Assembly: GCA_003667245.1 (NCBI GenBank)
Contig: RCNN01000145.1
Location: 1-64,000 of the forward strand
Direction of reading: 5' to 3'
Source: Heterostelium multicystogenum
Lineage: Eukaryota; Evosea; Eumycetozoa; Acytosteliales; Acytosteliaceae
Length of the DNA: 64,000 nucleotides
The position numbers and the translations under genes were made by a program. Shown here one piece after another: positions 35,419 through 45,882 of this stretch (position 1 is the stretch's first letter; each line of letters starts with the position of its first letter). Under the pieces are notes generated by a model. That model did not search any database and was not told the DNA's origin. It was given only the letters and a program-made list of their open reading frames with translations.

Positions 35419-37213
35419 TTAAGCTGCAGTCTGATTTAAATTGATTAATAGATTTACATCAGATCTTGTTTCTTCTTTAAAATTGTCATACATTGACTCC
35501 CACTCGGAAGTATCAGGTTTTGCAGATTCATAGTTGATATAGAATTCCGGATCAGACTCGATAAAAGTTGGCAATTGGATCAGACTCATCTGTTACTTTA
35601 CCGATTGAAATGATCAATGGGGTTTTAAGGTATTTAGTAAGAGTCAATCCGAAGATTGCACCACCACATGTCAAAGTTTTGGATGGTCCACTTGTTGCTT
35701 GGAGGGAATATAGTTTGCAAATTCCACCAATGTTTTTGGATAATAAATCATCGAATCTGAGTGCCTGGGCACCCCATCTAGTGATCTTATCATTAGTCAA
35801 CATGTAATATGTATAGTTGTCTCTTCCAAGTGAATATAAAGATGGAATTAACTTTTGAATTAGTGTATTGGCGGTACCACTAATCAATCTTGGAACGAGT
35901 GATTCATAGGAATACAAGATATTAATAGGTCCATTCTCCTTGACTGACATTTTCTTGACAACTTCCAATAAGAATTCTGCCATAACAGTGAATACACGGT
36001 TTTTATCAAATCCATCAGCATATCTATTTATAAACAAAGCCTCTTCTGGACAGAACAATAGACCTTTTTCAAAATGTTCCAAACTATTAGAGTTGAGGAT
36101 ACCATATGCCAATGTTCCTACTTGACAGCAGTTAAGCAACCCATTGACAAACTTCATAAAAAGAGCATCGGCTTTAAATGGATCAAAACTGGCATCTAAA
36201 ACATTCTTATTTATGGGAACGGATGTTTCTTGAGTTGCAACTGAAGCTGGATTAATGATGACGGGAACAGGCTTATCTAATGAGACAGTTTCGAACAGCA
36301 AAGTGAGCTTATCTGCAAGAGATTCATTGGTTCCACCAAAGGAGGCTTTTAACTTTCCAATCAAGGCAGTGTAGGTATTTTGTGGGTTCTTTGCAATTCT
36401 TTTTAGAATCTTCTCAATAGTGTATTTGAAGATATCTCTGACGAGAGGTGAATTTGTAAGATTACCAGTAGCATAAAAAGCCAGTGTTGTGTAGATGTAG
36501 CAATTCAACATATCAACACCAAGTATAAGATTTGGTTGTAGCAAATCGAGTTTGGTTTTCAACTCTACGAATCTGTAGGTGTCGAATTCTGTTGAATCAT
36601 CAATATTGCTCAATTGGAAGCTTACTGCATCTTGTACCCACTTGGTGACTCTAGCTGGCTCTAACATATAGGTTCTCAGTCTATAGTTGAAGCTCTTGCA
36701 GTGATAAATGAACGGAATCATTGCTGGAACCAATTCCTTTAAAGCAATAAAATACAACATCATATTAATACGGGTAAAAGAAGAACTTCCGGCCACATGG
36801 TTCAATTCTGAATCGACTCTTCCACCTCTGATGGTAGCTTTATAACGAGAGGATTCTTCCATAGCATAGAGTGATTGTAGCAAAAATAACTTGGAATAAC
36901 TTTTAAAAAAGTTTGCTACTTTTTCTTCTTGTACAAGCTCCAATAGATCTGCATTGAGAGTTGGTTTGGCCAGGCCCAGTGCAGCTAGTGCTAGATCACT
37001 TTGGGAATAAGTACAAAGATCTAAAAAATACTGTTCGGCTCTTTCCTTGACAAAGTCAGTTTTAGTAGTTGGGTCAAAGGTTGATAAGGCTAAGAAGTCA
37101 GGAACTTTCAAGGCGTTTCCATCAAGTTTTGGGATATTTGGAAATTGCTTCACAATTTTGGCATCTCTCCAGGTGACATAGGTGCTAAGAAATTGGCCAG
37201 CTATCTTTGACAT
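35419..37213 (-). CDS. Unrecognised 600-residue protein
   Basis: I do not recognise this protein. One long frame from MSKIAGQFLSTYVTWRD runs to about 35567. After a one-base shift (extra T near 35568) it continues through TFIESDPEFYINYESAKP to a stop at 35419, about 597 residues. It is mostly helical and soluble-looking, with no signal peptide. A moderately hydrophobic stretch (INMMLYFIALKELVPAMIPFI) and two Cys/Gly-containing segments near the C-terminus (NCCQVGTLAYGIL, LTCGGAIFGLTLTKYL) are visible. The uninterrupted length, intronless layout and even codon use argue for a real, well-expressed gene. It lies convergent with importin beta, with a 295-base gap. It could be a dictyostelid-specific family. 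Confidence 0.75.
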
Positions 37214-38236
37214 GTTGTTGGTCTCTGTTTTTGTGAGTTGTAAAAGTAAAGTGGATGATAATGAATTGACTTATGCTTGAAATAGCTATTTCATTTTATA
37301 TTCTGCACAAGATGTTTAAAAACAATTAAAATATCAATGAATATGATTTTCGTTGAATCAGTAACATCAACTATTTTCAAACAAGTGGTGATGAAACATT
37401 AACAATGAATTCAATCAAAATTGAATCTTGCAGTCTATTTTTCACCTAAAATTAGTTCAAAATCTTTTGGCTTGTTGTGCAGATTTTTACAGTGAAAAAT
37501 AAAATAAAAATGAAATATCTTCTTAATAAAAACAGCAAAAATTAAACCCTTGCTCTTACAGTAATAATTTTGTAAACAAACTAGGGTTAGCAATGGTTTA
37601 ACTGATGGTTTTGAAGTTGTCCTTTTTGGAAATACTGTTTTTGCATGATTTGTGGAATTTGAATGATTTGTTTTGGATGAAATATTAGAATGCATTCTTT
37701 TTTTCAAAGATCCAATCAGGTGTTAAGCATTGTTCCAATCAATTTGTAAACAGAGATGAAATTGGTAATAAGAAAATTCAGGATGAATCAATTAGATAAT
37801 GATCAAGAAGATTATATTCCTTGTCAGCGAATGTTTTTCCTATTGTATTGATTTCTAGTATTATATATTTAAAGTTGTTTTCTATTCGATTGTTATTAGT
37901 TTTCAAAGAGTTGAATATTGGCGGAAGTGACTTACAAATATGCCAGGTTATGAGTTATTTATATTTATAAAGTGTTAAATTAAGATACAGTCACGATATT
38001 ATCTAGAAGTAGAGATGGAAGTTTTATTTTTGAATTATTATTTGTAACACAAACAAATTTAACCAGGGCATTTAGTGTTTTTCTTGTAAAACAAAAAAAC
38101 AAAAAAACAAAATTAATATCAAGATTGTTTTAGGTTCTCCTAATTTTGCCCTGGGTGATGAGTCGATAAAGCTAATCATCTATAAAAGAATATTGGAAAT
38201 ATAATATAACTTTACATATTTATTTATTAAAAAGAA
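37214..38236. other. Intergenic, no gene seen
   Basis: This is AT-rich spacer between divergent genes. A minus-strand frame at 37435-37707 is Lys/Asn-rich, lacks neighbours in frame and is not supported. An A-rich tract with repeated AAAACAAAA units lies at about 38088-38112. Confidence 0.5.
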
Positions 38237-40019
38237 ATGGAAAATAAAGATAGATGTTTACAACATGATAAACCTAATCATTCGATATGCTTTGATTGCA
38301 ATGTTGTAGCTTGTGATGATTGCATATCTCTTCACAGAGGACACACTCTCCAATCATTAAACGATATTAAGCATCCCAAAAATAGCAAAGTTCATGCAAG
38401 AATTGACCAACTTTGGAAATCTGTTAAATTATCAGCCTACTCCTATGAATCGCTCTCTAGGATAAGAGATGATGTTTCAAACCATTTCAGAGAGCTTCAC
38501 GACTATCTAATTCTCCAGGAAAGTAAACTAAAAATACCTATCAAAAAGGAACAAAATGAGTTGGCAACAGAAATTACCAATCAACTCCAAGAGATTGCCA
38601 AACTAAAGTCCATTATTGATGATATCGACCAACTCGAGAATAAAGGCCAATCTAAAGAAGAAGCCAAGGAAGAGATTTCACTCTATGAATCTTTAGCAAA
38701 ACCAAGCTTCGATAGGACTGATGTGGATGTACTCTCGCCTCTGGTCAATCAATGTGCAGATAAAAGTGAGTTTTTTAGTAGTGATTACTTTAAAAAACCA
38801 CACAGCAATGGAAATGGATTTATATTGGGAGAAGACAATCCGGAACAAGAAGATTATGAGAATAGTAAAAACTCGGACATCAATTGTGATTCAATATTAA
38901 AGTCAATTCAGAGCTTTGGAGAGACTTACAAATCACTTAGAACCAATGCCAATAATAGAAATGGAAGTAACAATCTTTTGAGGTGTAACTATACAGTACG
39001 AATAGACACAAAGCAAATAGAAGAAATTAAATTCAATATACAAAAGTCAATTGATCTCAAGAGTATTTCTATATTTCTGCTTAGCCACAATGAAACATCA
39101 GTTATGTCACTGTCAGATTACAGCCTCAAGCAGATCGAACCTTACAAAGGAATTCACACAACACATTCAGTTGTTGCTGATCGTAGGTTGGACAATATCT
39201 ATGTATTTGGTGGATTCGACATCAATTTGTACAAAGTTATCAATGCACGGTCACTATTGGTCACTCACTCAGGCAAAATGGAAGAAATTGATAGTGGTGA
39301 AGGTATTTTTGCTAGTTATGATGGCTTTGATCATATTTATTTGATTGGAGGCTACAACTACAAAAAAAGGGAGGATCCAGAGCATCGTAATAATTCCGCT
39401 AGGAATTTGGCAAGAATTGACCGTTTCAACATAAAATATCACAAGTTTGAAAAATATACCAACTTGGACCCAGCCATTAGACCTACCTACATAGTGTATA
39501 CCTTTGCTGCATCTAATGGTAATATATACATTGTTTCAATGTCTGATGAAGGTCGATTTGGCTCTGTGGATGGATATAAAATTTGGAGATTCAATCCTAT
39601 CATCGGTGAAAAGCAAACCTTACACATGGAAATTAAGGTATCTCCTGATTGGATCAATATTTATAATACTTACCCTAAATTAGTTAATCCAGTGATTTGC
39701 TATGATGATCAAAGTGATATACTCTATATACTGGTTGATATATACATGCTTTCAATTAAAGTCTCTAGTAAAACCTACAGTAAGAAGCTAACAGAAGATA
39801 CAATCTACCCTCAAAACAACAGGAGCAGACACTCCCTGGCAACTGTTTTTCACCGTTTTAATAAGAGTCAATCGAATATTTTTTGTAATGGGTGGCAAAG
39901 CATTTGGTAATCACATATACTCTGTTGAAAACAACAAGTGGTCAAGGATTGAATCTGATGATCGTTGCCAAAGAGAGATGTGTGGAGCTTGTATCGTTAA
40001 CTTTCCATTAAATCATTGA
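38237..40019 (+). CDS. B-box zinc finger / kelch-like beta-propeller protein
   Basis: About 594 residues without introns. The N-terminus is a B-box-type zinc finger (CLQHDKPNHSICFDCNVVACDDC ... HRGHTLQSL). A coiled-coil segment (about residues 60-150, with KKEQNELATEITNQLQEIAKLKS) follows, the TRIM-like order of B-box then coiled coil without a RING. The C-terminal half has kelch-type blades: NIYVFGGFDINLY, HIYLIGGYNY and a last blade reading FVMGGKAFG. That last blade is reached only across a frame break in a T6 run at 39879-39884; one T too many explains it. Dictyostelids encode many B-box/kelch-like proteins of unknown role. A scaffold or cytoskeleton-linked function is inference. Confidence 0.8.
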
Positions 40020-40144
40020 ATAAATTTCAAAAAAAAAACCAAAATAATCTAAATAATTTTTATTAAAATATAAACAACATCAATCTATCATTTTATGTCT
40101 TTAATTTCAACTCTTAGTTGGTTCACAGGTGTAGTAGTATCAAT

Positions 40145-40737
40145 ATGAGTGGTAATGAACACAGTAATTTTAGAAGAGGTGTAGTTCAGGAGGAAGAAGA
40201 TCTCTCTCTTTTGAAGTTTCCAAAAGGTAGTGAACAACATGCATCCCACTAAACACTAAAGCAACAACAACAAACATTAAACTAATGTTCTTTATGATAT
40301 ACTTGTCTAATTAGATTTAAAGAATGCAAAATTTCTTTTGAATTCGGAAGTAGCTATCCTGTTGGAATATAGAAAAGAGTTTGCCCCTGAAGGTACAGAG
40401 TTTCCACAGTAAGTTAGTCTTCATTAGCTATCTATATATATACTCAAGGTATTTACTAAAACTCACTACCCCATGATGTAGAACATTTCATAAGACTTTA
40501 GCATATGCAGAGAGATTCAGTAGATATAAGAATAAAGCATCTGTCAAACAAGTTAGAGGAGTATTATCAAAGCAAGAATTAGACGAATTTGAAGTTGCAT
40601 GTCTAGCCAATCTATGTCCAGAAAACTCGGACGAAGCAAAGAGTTTGATTGTTAGTCTTAAGAGATTCCAAGATAACCAAGACGATACATTACAAGCAAT
40701 CCTTGACGAACTATCGAATCTCAGAAAATTCAACTAA
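40145..40737 (+). CDS. rpb4: RNA polymerase II subunit Rpb4
   Basis: Three exons (40145-40226, 40315-40409, 40482-40737) join exactly in frame to give about 143 residues. With Rpb7, Rpb4 forms the stalk of RNA polymerase II and works in transcription initiation and mRNA fate. The signature matches the family throughout: EEDLSLLKFPK, KNAKFLLNSEVAILLEYRKE, TLAYAERFSRYKNK, ELDEFEVACLANLCPENSDEAKSLI and the C-terminal LQAILDELSNLRKF. Length equals that of human POLR2D. It follows the B-box gene closely (125 bases). Confidence 0.93.
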
Positions 40738-40916
40738 AAGTAATACAACACACATACAGACCAACATATGATGTACATAAATAAAACTTAAAAGGAAAAC
40801 AAACAAAACTGTTTATTTATTTCTCTTACTATTTACAATTAAATTAAACTTATTTCTTTTAAAGCATGCCCTTTTTGGGCCATATATATTTATATAACTA
40901 CTATTATTTAGTTGTT

Positions 40917-41503
40917 TTATCCAAAGAAACCAGATTTCTTTCTTCCGGCAGGCTCTGGAGCTTCGGCTTGAGAGGAGAGAGACGATTTCTTTGCTCCACG
41001 TGCCTCTTCAGCATCGCGTTGTGGCATTGACTCTGGATAGGCAGCTGATTCATTCTTTATCCAACCCAGAACAGCATAAACTACACCAGTAACTATGCAT
41101 CCAATGGCTGGAGCAATGGTGAATACTGTAAAGAAAGGAGGAATGCAAAACAAAATATAAACTGGTCCACGTATCTTGTAATCGAATACAACTGCCAAAA
41201 TCTTAACTCTAACTAGTATAAATGTTCCAACCTCTAAAATAAGCATGAAACCACCCAAAGCAATACAAATGGGTCCTACAATCCAATGACTAAAGAATAT
41301 AATAAGAATACCCAAAGCAACGAGTACTTGATACTCAAGTTAGTTAAATATCAATGATAGATCAAAAACTATCGCTACATACATGCACCAGTTGCAATAC
41401 CAGCATATTTACCAACCTGTATCAATAACTCTGACTTTGGAAGGAACGAAGATGCCACAGTTCCTCCAACCTTTGATCCAACTACAGATCCAACGGCTTT
41501 CAT
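40917..41503 (-). CDS. Small tetraspan membrane protein
   Basis: Two exons (41383-41503 and 40917-41326; GTATGT donor) give 176 residues starting MKAVGSVVGSKVGGTV. It has a Gly-rich amphipathic start, then four hydrophobic helices: VALGILIIFFSHWIVGPI, CIALGGFMLILEVGTFIL, GPVYILFCIPPFFTVF and IGCIVTGVVYAVLGW. A soluble C-terminal tail ends in RKKSGFFG. The layout and the GGFMLILEVGTFI segment resemble the TVP18/Flower (Cg6151-P) family of vesicle and Golgi proteins. That link is tentative. It converges with rpb4 (gap 179 bases). Confidence 0.65.
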
Positions 41504-41992
41504 TTGTTTAAATAGTATATAGTAATGATATAGATAATAGAATGAATAATAAATAATCTATCTTTTTTTTTTATTTATATAAAAAAACTAAAAAGTAGAA
41601 TTAATTGTTTTGGTGAAATTGGTGGGAGGGGTTATAAACTTAATCGAGCAATATAACTTTGGGGAATTTCAGATAAAACATTATAATATAATCTTCCACA
41701 TCACAGCAAAAGTGTTTTTTTAATCATCATCATCGAATAATAATTATTATTATTATTATTTATATATTATTGAATATTTTAAAGTACCCCACCATATAAA
41801 AGTAAAATTAATATGAACACATATTGTTAACTTTAAAATCTTTTAAAATTTTTGAAAAAAAAAACAAAAACTAAACTAAAAAAAGAATTTGTATGTCATA
41901 TGATATGTCTTTCATTGTGCTGTGTGCATCATAAAGGTTTCGAAATACATTAGATTCAGCAACAGATACATAAAAGAGTTGAAGCAGAGACA
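41504..41992. other. Intergenic between divergent genes
   Basis: This is AT-rich spacer with a poly-A-type stretch at about 41851-41885 and TTA triplet repeats at about 41737-41762. No gene was seen. Confidence 0.45.
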
Positions 41993-42193
41993 ATGGATTT
42001 CGAAAAGTTTTTCAAGAGATACAAAACAAATCTGACTGAAGGTTTCTTTCAAGGTATAGCTTATGGTTTTGGATTGGCATTTACTTCTATAATTTGGCAC
42101 AAGTATTTAAGAAGGATTATATTCACCTACTTGAATATACCTTTAGTTCAATCTGTGGCATTGGAAGGCATCAAGAAGGTCTCATATGCATAG
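41993..42193 (+). CDS. 66-residue single-pass membrane microprotein
   Basis: A short frame starts MDFEKFFKRYKTNLTEGFF and ends VSYA. It has a basic N-terminus, one hydrophobic segment (GIAYGFGLAFTSIIW) followed by HKYLRRIIF, and a second weak hydrophobic stretch. No family was recognised. Composition (positive N-terminus, one helix, aromatic belt) is like small subunits of mitochondrial inner-membrane complexes, which is only a guess. Sequence composition is clearly more coding-like than the flanks, which is why I accept it despite its length. Confidence 0.5.
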   Translation: MDFEKFFKRYKTNLTEGFFQGIAYGFGLAFTSIIWHKYLRRIIFTYLNIPLVQSVALEGIKKVSYA

Positions 42194-42512
42194 TCATTCA
42201 TCGTTAACGATCAACTCCGATTCAAAACTAAAATACAACTAAACTAAATTGTACATTTCATATCTCTATATCTCTGCATGTTATTTCATTATTTTGAACA
42301 ATCACAAATTTACATATCCTTAAAGGACCATAGATAGGACTTTATTTTAAGTTAGAGGTTTGTTTATTTTACAACAAATTTATATTATTGAGTGATGTTA
42401 TTATTATTATTATGAGAGTGATTGAGGGAAGGGAGGTGTTGGAATGATGATCCTATTAGGGATCATAAACTAAAAGTAAATAATGTATTATAAGGATTGT
42501 GAATGATGGTTT
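42194..42512. other. Convergent 3' region
   Basis: This is AT-rich spacer between two converging genes. Only probable untranslated sequence is seen. Confidence 0.4.
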
Positions 42513-44009
42513 TTAGAATCCACCATATTCAGGACCATCCATCGGCTTAGGAATTAATCTCTCTACTTCTTTGGTAAGCTGTAATTGTTTTTGTTTTTGG
42601 CTTTGCTTTACACGCCATACAGAGAAAGATACGATCAATATCACGACGACTACACCAATGACAATGATATATAGCCACTTATTGGGTGAGCAACGTGATG
42701 ACATTGGACCAGCTTGGAATAAAGTACCGCATTGGGTTGGACTTGAACTACCTGAAGGGCAATAATGTCCATCAGGACAATCTACTGGGAACTGAGTAGC
42801 TTGATTGGGGCAATATTTTCCCGCAGGACAGACTGCACAATTATTTCTTGATTTTTGTCCAATTGATGGATTATAATATCCAACACCACAATCAGAGCAT
42901 GATGCTGAACCTGGAACACTATTATAGGTACCCTCTTGGCACTCAGTACATAGAGAAGCTCCCTCAGCACTATATTTACCAGCTGGACACTCCTGACAGA
43001 TTTCTCCACTCTGGTATGATGCAGTTCCAGCGGGACAATTAATGCATGCAGTATTGTCGCCATTGCTTGTTTTTCCTGGTTCGCATGGGTTACATGTAGT
43101 TTGTCCTTCGAGTGCCGAAATTCTACCTGGTGGACATGGTAAACAATAAGCAGAGCCTTCTTCATTACTATAGGTTCCTGCAGCACATGGTAAGCACCAG
43201 GTTGCGTTGATGCATTGTCCATCCTCACAAACTGAGCAATTAGAATCTATTGTATTGTTATTATAGAATGTACCTTCAATACATGGTTGACAAGATGGAG
43301 GTGTTGGCTTTGGTGTATTAGTTGGAGGTGGTCCAGTTGTGCTTGAACTAGATGTGGTAACTGGACCGGTAATTAAACCTGTATGTCCACCTGAACCAGT
43401 TCCACCTGTCGTTGATGTGGAGCTTGCTGTAGTTGGTTTAAATGTTGTAGTAACAACACCTGTCGAATCTGCACCTGTAGTCGAATCAGGACCAGTAGTT
43501 AGATCGGTTGTGGTAGTGGTTGAATCATCTGTTGAATTGGTAGTGGTTGATACTCCAGAACCAGTTGTTGAGTCATCGGTTGTTGGAGATGTGGTTGTTG
43601 AGTTTTTAGTTGTGGTATTGTCTTCAGTAGTTGTATCATCACCAGTTGTATCGCCACCGGTTGTTGTATCAAGCCCTGTTGTTGAATCGGCGGTAGAAGT
43701 TGCATTCTTGGAAGTTGTACCAGTTAATCCGCCATCAGTATCTGATGAAGAGGATGAAGAAGAGGATGAAGAGGAAGAGGAAGGACCACTTATGGTTGAA
43801 TCAGTATCCTTTGAATCCCAAAATAGATTTACATTTCGAATTTCCTTTGCAGCATTTGACAGTCCATCTCTATCTTCGATGATTTTTATCTTTTCTGCAC
43901 TGACAAGAGAACTGCCAACCGTCAAAATCAACAAAGCAGCAACAATAACATAGAGAAAAGAACTCTTCCTACTATTATAACTATGCCAAGATGACTTTTG
44001 TTTCATCAT
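42513..44009 (-). CDS. Cysteine-rich (GCC2/GCC3-like) type I membrane protein with Ser/Thr stalk
   Basis: 498 residues in one uninterrupted frame. A signal anchor near the N-terminus (SFLYVIVAALLILTVGSSLVSA) is followed by a coil (KIKIIEDRDG). A stalk of about 170 residues is made almost only of Ser, Thr, Asp and Gly (TTTGGDTTGDDTT-like). About seven Cys-rich modules follow, reading C-x2-C-xGT-Y/K-S-x-GxxxCxxC (for example CPAGKYSAEGASLCTEC). These match the ephrin-receptor-like GCC2/GCC3 repeat. A transmembrane helix (YIIVIGVVVVILIVSFSVW) and a 36-residue basic cytosolic tail end the protein. It is probably a heavily O-glycosylated cell-surface receptor or adhesion protein; ligand unknown. 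Confidence 0.85.
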   Translation of the reverse strand: MMKQKSSWHSYNSRKSSFLYVIVAALLILTVGSSLVSAEKIKIIEDRDGLSNAAKEIRNVNLFWDSKDTDSTISGPSSSSSSSSSSSSSDTDGGLTGTTSKNATSTADSTTGLDTTTGGDTTGDDTTTEDNTTTKNSTTTSPTTDDSTTGSGVSTTTNSTDDSTTTTTDLTTGPDSTTGADSTGVVTTTFKPTTASSTSTTGGTGSGGHTGLITGPVTTSSSSTTGPPPTNTPKPTPPSCQPCIEGTFYNNNTIDSNCSVCEDGQCINATWCLPCAAGTYSNEEGSAYCLPCPPGRISALEGQTTCNPCEPGKTSNGDNTACINCPAGTASYQSGEICQECPAGKYSAEGASLCTECQEGTYNSVPGSASCSDCGVGYYNPSIGQKSRNNCAVCPAGKYCPNQATQFPVDCPDGHYCPSGSSSPTQCGTLFQAGPMSSRCSPNKWLYIIVIGVVVVILIVSFSVWRVKQSQKQKQLQLTKEVERLIPKPMDGPEYGGF

Positions 44010-44751
44010 CTATAGAAGTTTCTAAAATAAGCAAGTTTATTACGACTAAATATTAATTAGTATTTGTTACTTGTTTAATTACTTTGATATTTGAAAAATA
44101 ATAACAAACTAAAAATTAATTATCTATTAATGGTGTTTGTTGTTGTTGTTTTTTGTATATATTCATTTATAAATCCAGCTTGTCATTTAGTTTGCATGGT
44201 GTTGTGTTCGGGTTATTAAATTAACACTACTACCACCACAACAACCACAACCACAACCACCCAAAAAAAGCATAGATTTAAACATGATAAAATGTAATAA
44301 TGAAGAGCAGTCTCTTTTATTAAAGAAACAGTAATCTTGTTGGTTTGGTAATTACCTTTTATCAACTAATGTTCTATTTAAATGAACTCTGTCGTGTAAT
44401 GAGTGAGCATCTAGGTGTCAATCAATTACAAACTCACGAGAAATACTACTACTTTCGAATAACAGCAAGATTAAATTAATTCACAGACAGATAAACAAAT
44501 AATAATAATAATAATAGCTATTATGCACACTACTTTTAGTTGTTTTCCTATACGCAAACAATCATTCTCAATAATGCGGGGTATGTCGACAAAGAAAAAC
44601 AAAAAAAAACACAAAAAAGCAAAAAAAGAAAAATCATCGTACAATTGTTGTTCCCAGCATCAACACACAAATCCTCTTCCTCTGGTATGCATAGGTTTGT
44701 TTTAATATAACTACTGTCTTTTGGTCATCAATAAGATATATAGGAATAATA
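44010..44751. other. Intergenic, no supported gene
   Basis: This AT-rich DNA has a CAC/CAA-type repeat at about 44228-44262. A + strand frame at 44523-44705 (Lys-rich, KKNKKKHKKAKKEK) has no supporting feature and is not called. Confidence 0.45.
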
Positions 44752-45531
44752 TTATTTATTTTTTCTAATAACTTTCTTTTGTTGCTGTTGGCTTTCTTGT
44801 GCTCTGCGAAGTTGATTCATCGACTCTTGATATTGATTGAGATCAAAGTAATGTGCCATCTGACGTTCTTCACTTGAGGTCCAAGCTCCTCCTTTTCCTG
44901 TGCTATCGAATCTTCCAGTTCTCTTGTTAAAAACTCCACTAACTTCATAGTTTTGAAATGTAGGATTTGAAGGTTCTGATGTTGTTTGTTTTGATGTAGA
45001 TTGACTACTACTATTATTAGAACTATAAGGGTGGTATCTAGTTGATGCACTGTATGGACTCTCATATGCAAGATGATTTAAAGATTGTGATTGCTGTTGT
45101 TGTTGTTGTTGCTCTTTATGAGAATCAGAGTCCTCTTCTTTTGGTGAAGTGCCTTCTTTTTGAGTGTACTGTTGAATTACATATATAAACAATGGATGTG
45201 AAACGATTGGATGATATTTAAATTGTGATTTGTGTCTTATTTGTAAACTATTATTAAATTTATTTGTTTTCAATTGATAAAGCATCTTTTTATCGGTAAG
45301 AGGACCCTCTTCAGTATCATTCTCATCTAAATAATACCATACTGATTCATTTTGATCGTCATTCTCTAACAAATAACTATAAAGATCTTCTTTTGGAGTG
45401 TCGCAATTAGTTTCAGAGGCATTATCAGAGTTGGCATCCTTCTTCTCCTCTTCTGGTGGAGTTATCTCCTTTATTATTGTTGCGACCTCCGCAGAATCAG
45501 TGCTATTGTTATCATCAGTATCTTTGTTCAT
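44752..45531 (-). CDS. GYF-domain-like protein
   Basis: 259 residues, single exon, start MNKDTDDNNSTDSAEV. After an acidic N-terminus, residues about 62-115 read SVWYYLDENDTEEGPLTDKKMLYQL ... LQIRHKSQFKYHPI. This has the W-YY-D ... GP spacing of a GYF domain, which binds proline-rich partners. A Gln tract and a Ser/Thr-rich linker follow. The C-terminal 70 residues contain SGVFNKRTGRFDSTGKGG and QMAHYFDLNQYQESM, which look like a separate conserved motif. GYF proteins act in splicing and mRNA control; that role here is inferred. The last residues (KKVIRKNK) could be a nuclear signal. Confidence 0.65.
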   Translation of the reverse strand: MNKDTDDNNSTDSAEVATIIKEITPPEEEKKDANSDNASETNCDTPKEDLYSYLLENDDQNESVWYYLDENDTEEGPLTDKKMLYQLKTNKFNNSLQIRHKSQFKYHPIVSHPLFIYVIQQYTQKEGTSPKEEDSDSHKEQQQQQQQSQSLNHLAYESPYSASTRYHPYSSNNSSSQSTSKQTTSEPSNPTFQNYEVSGVFNKRTGRFDSTGKGGAWTSSEERQMAHYFDLNQYQESMNQLRRAQESQQQQKKVIRKNK

Positions 45532-45882
45532 GTCGAAACAAAGTCCAGTTTGCTTTGATAATTATTTCAATGAATTGCTATTGATACAAATTTTGGTGAA
45601 CATTTGTTCCACCTTATACACACCAATAAATTAATTTATTTTTAAAAAGAAAAAAAAACAAAAAAACAAATCATTTTTTAATTGATTTTTATGAAATGGA
45701 AGGATACTGACTGCTAGATGTCCATTGGAATTATAGTAATTTGAAATCTATTAAATTATTATTATAATTATTATTATTATTACCATCCAGACTCCATAGA
45801 GTGTGTCTGTTCAGCAGCCAACACTAGTCCTTTTTAGAACAGTAAGCTTTACGTAAGCCATTCTCTATGTATTTCCATCAAA
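45532..45882. other. Intergenic between divergent genes
   Basis: This spacer between the GYF-domain gene and the LPA1-like gene presumably carries both promoters. An A-rich run lies at about 45643-45669 and ATT repeats at about 45757-45782. Confidence 0.45.

Noticed and set aside
37435..37707. 90-residue minus-strand frame
   Set aside because: It is AT-rich Lys/Asn/Phe composition in intergenic DNA, without domain or exon context.
43339..43953. 204-residue Val/Glu-rich frame on the + strand
   Set aside because: It is antisense to the Ser/Thr-rich stalk of the cysteine-rich surface protein; composition follows from the repeat.
44523..44705. Lys-rich 60-residue frame
   Set aside because: Composition is that of A-rich intergenic DNA, and no conserved feature or neighbouring exon supports it.
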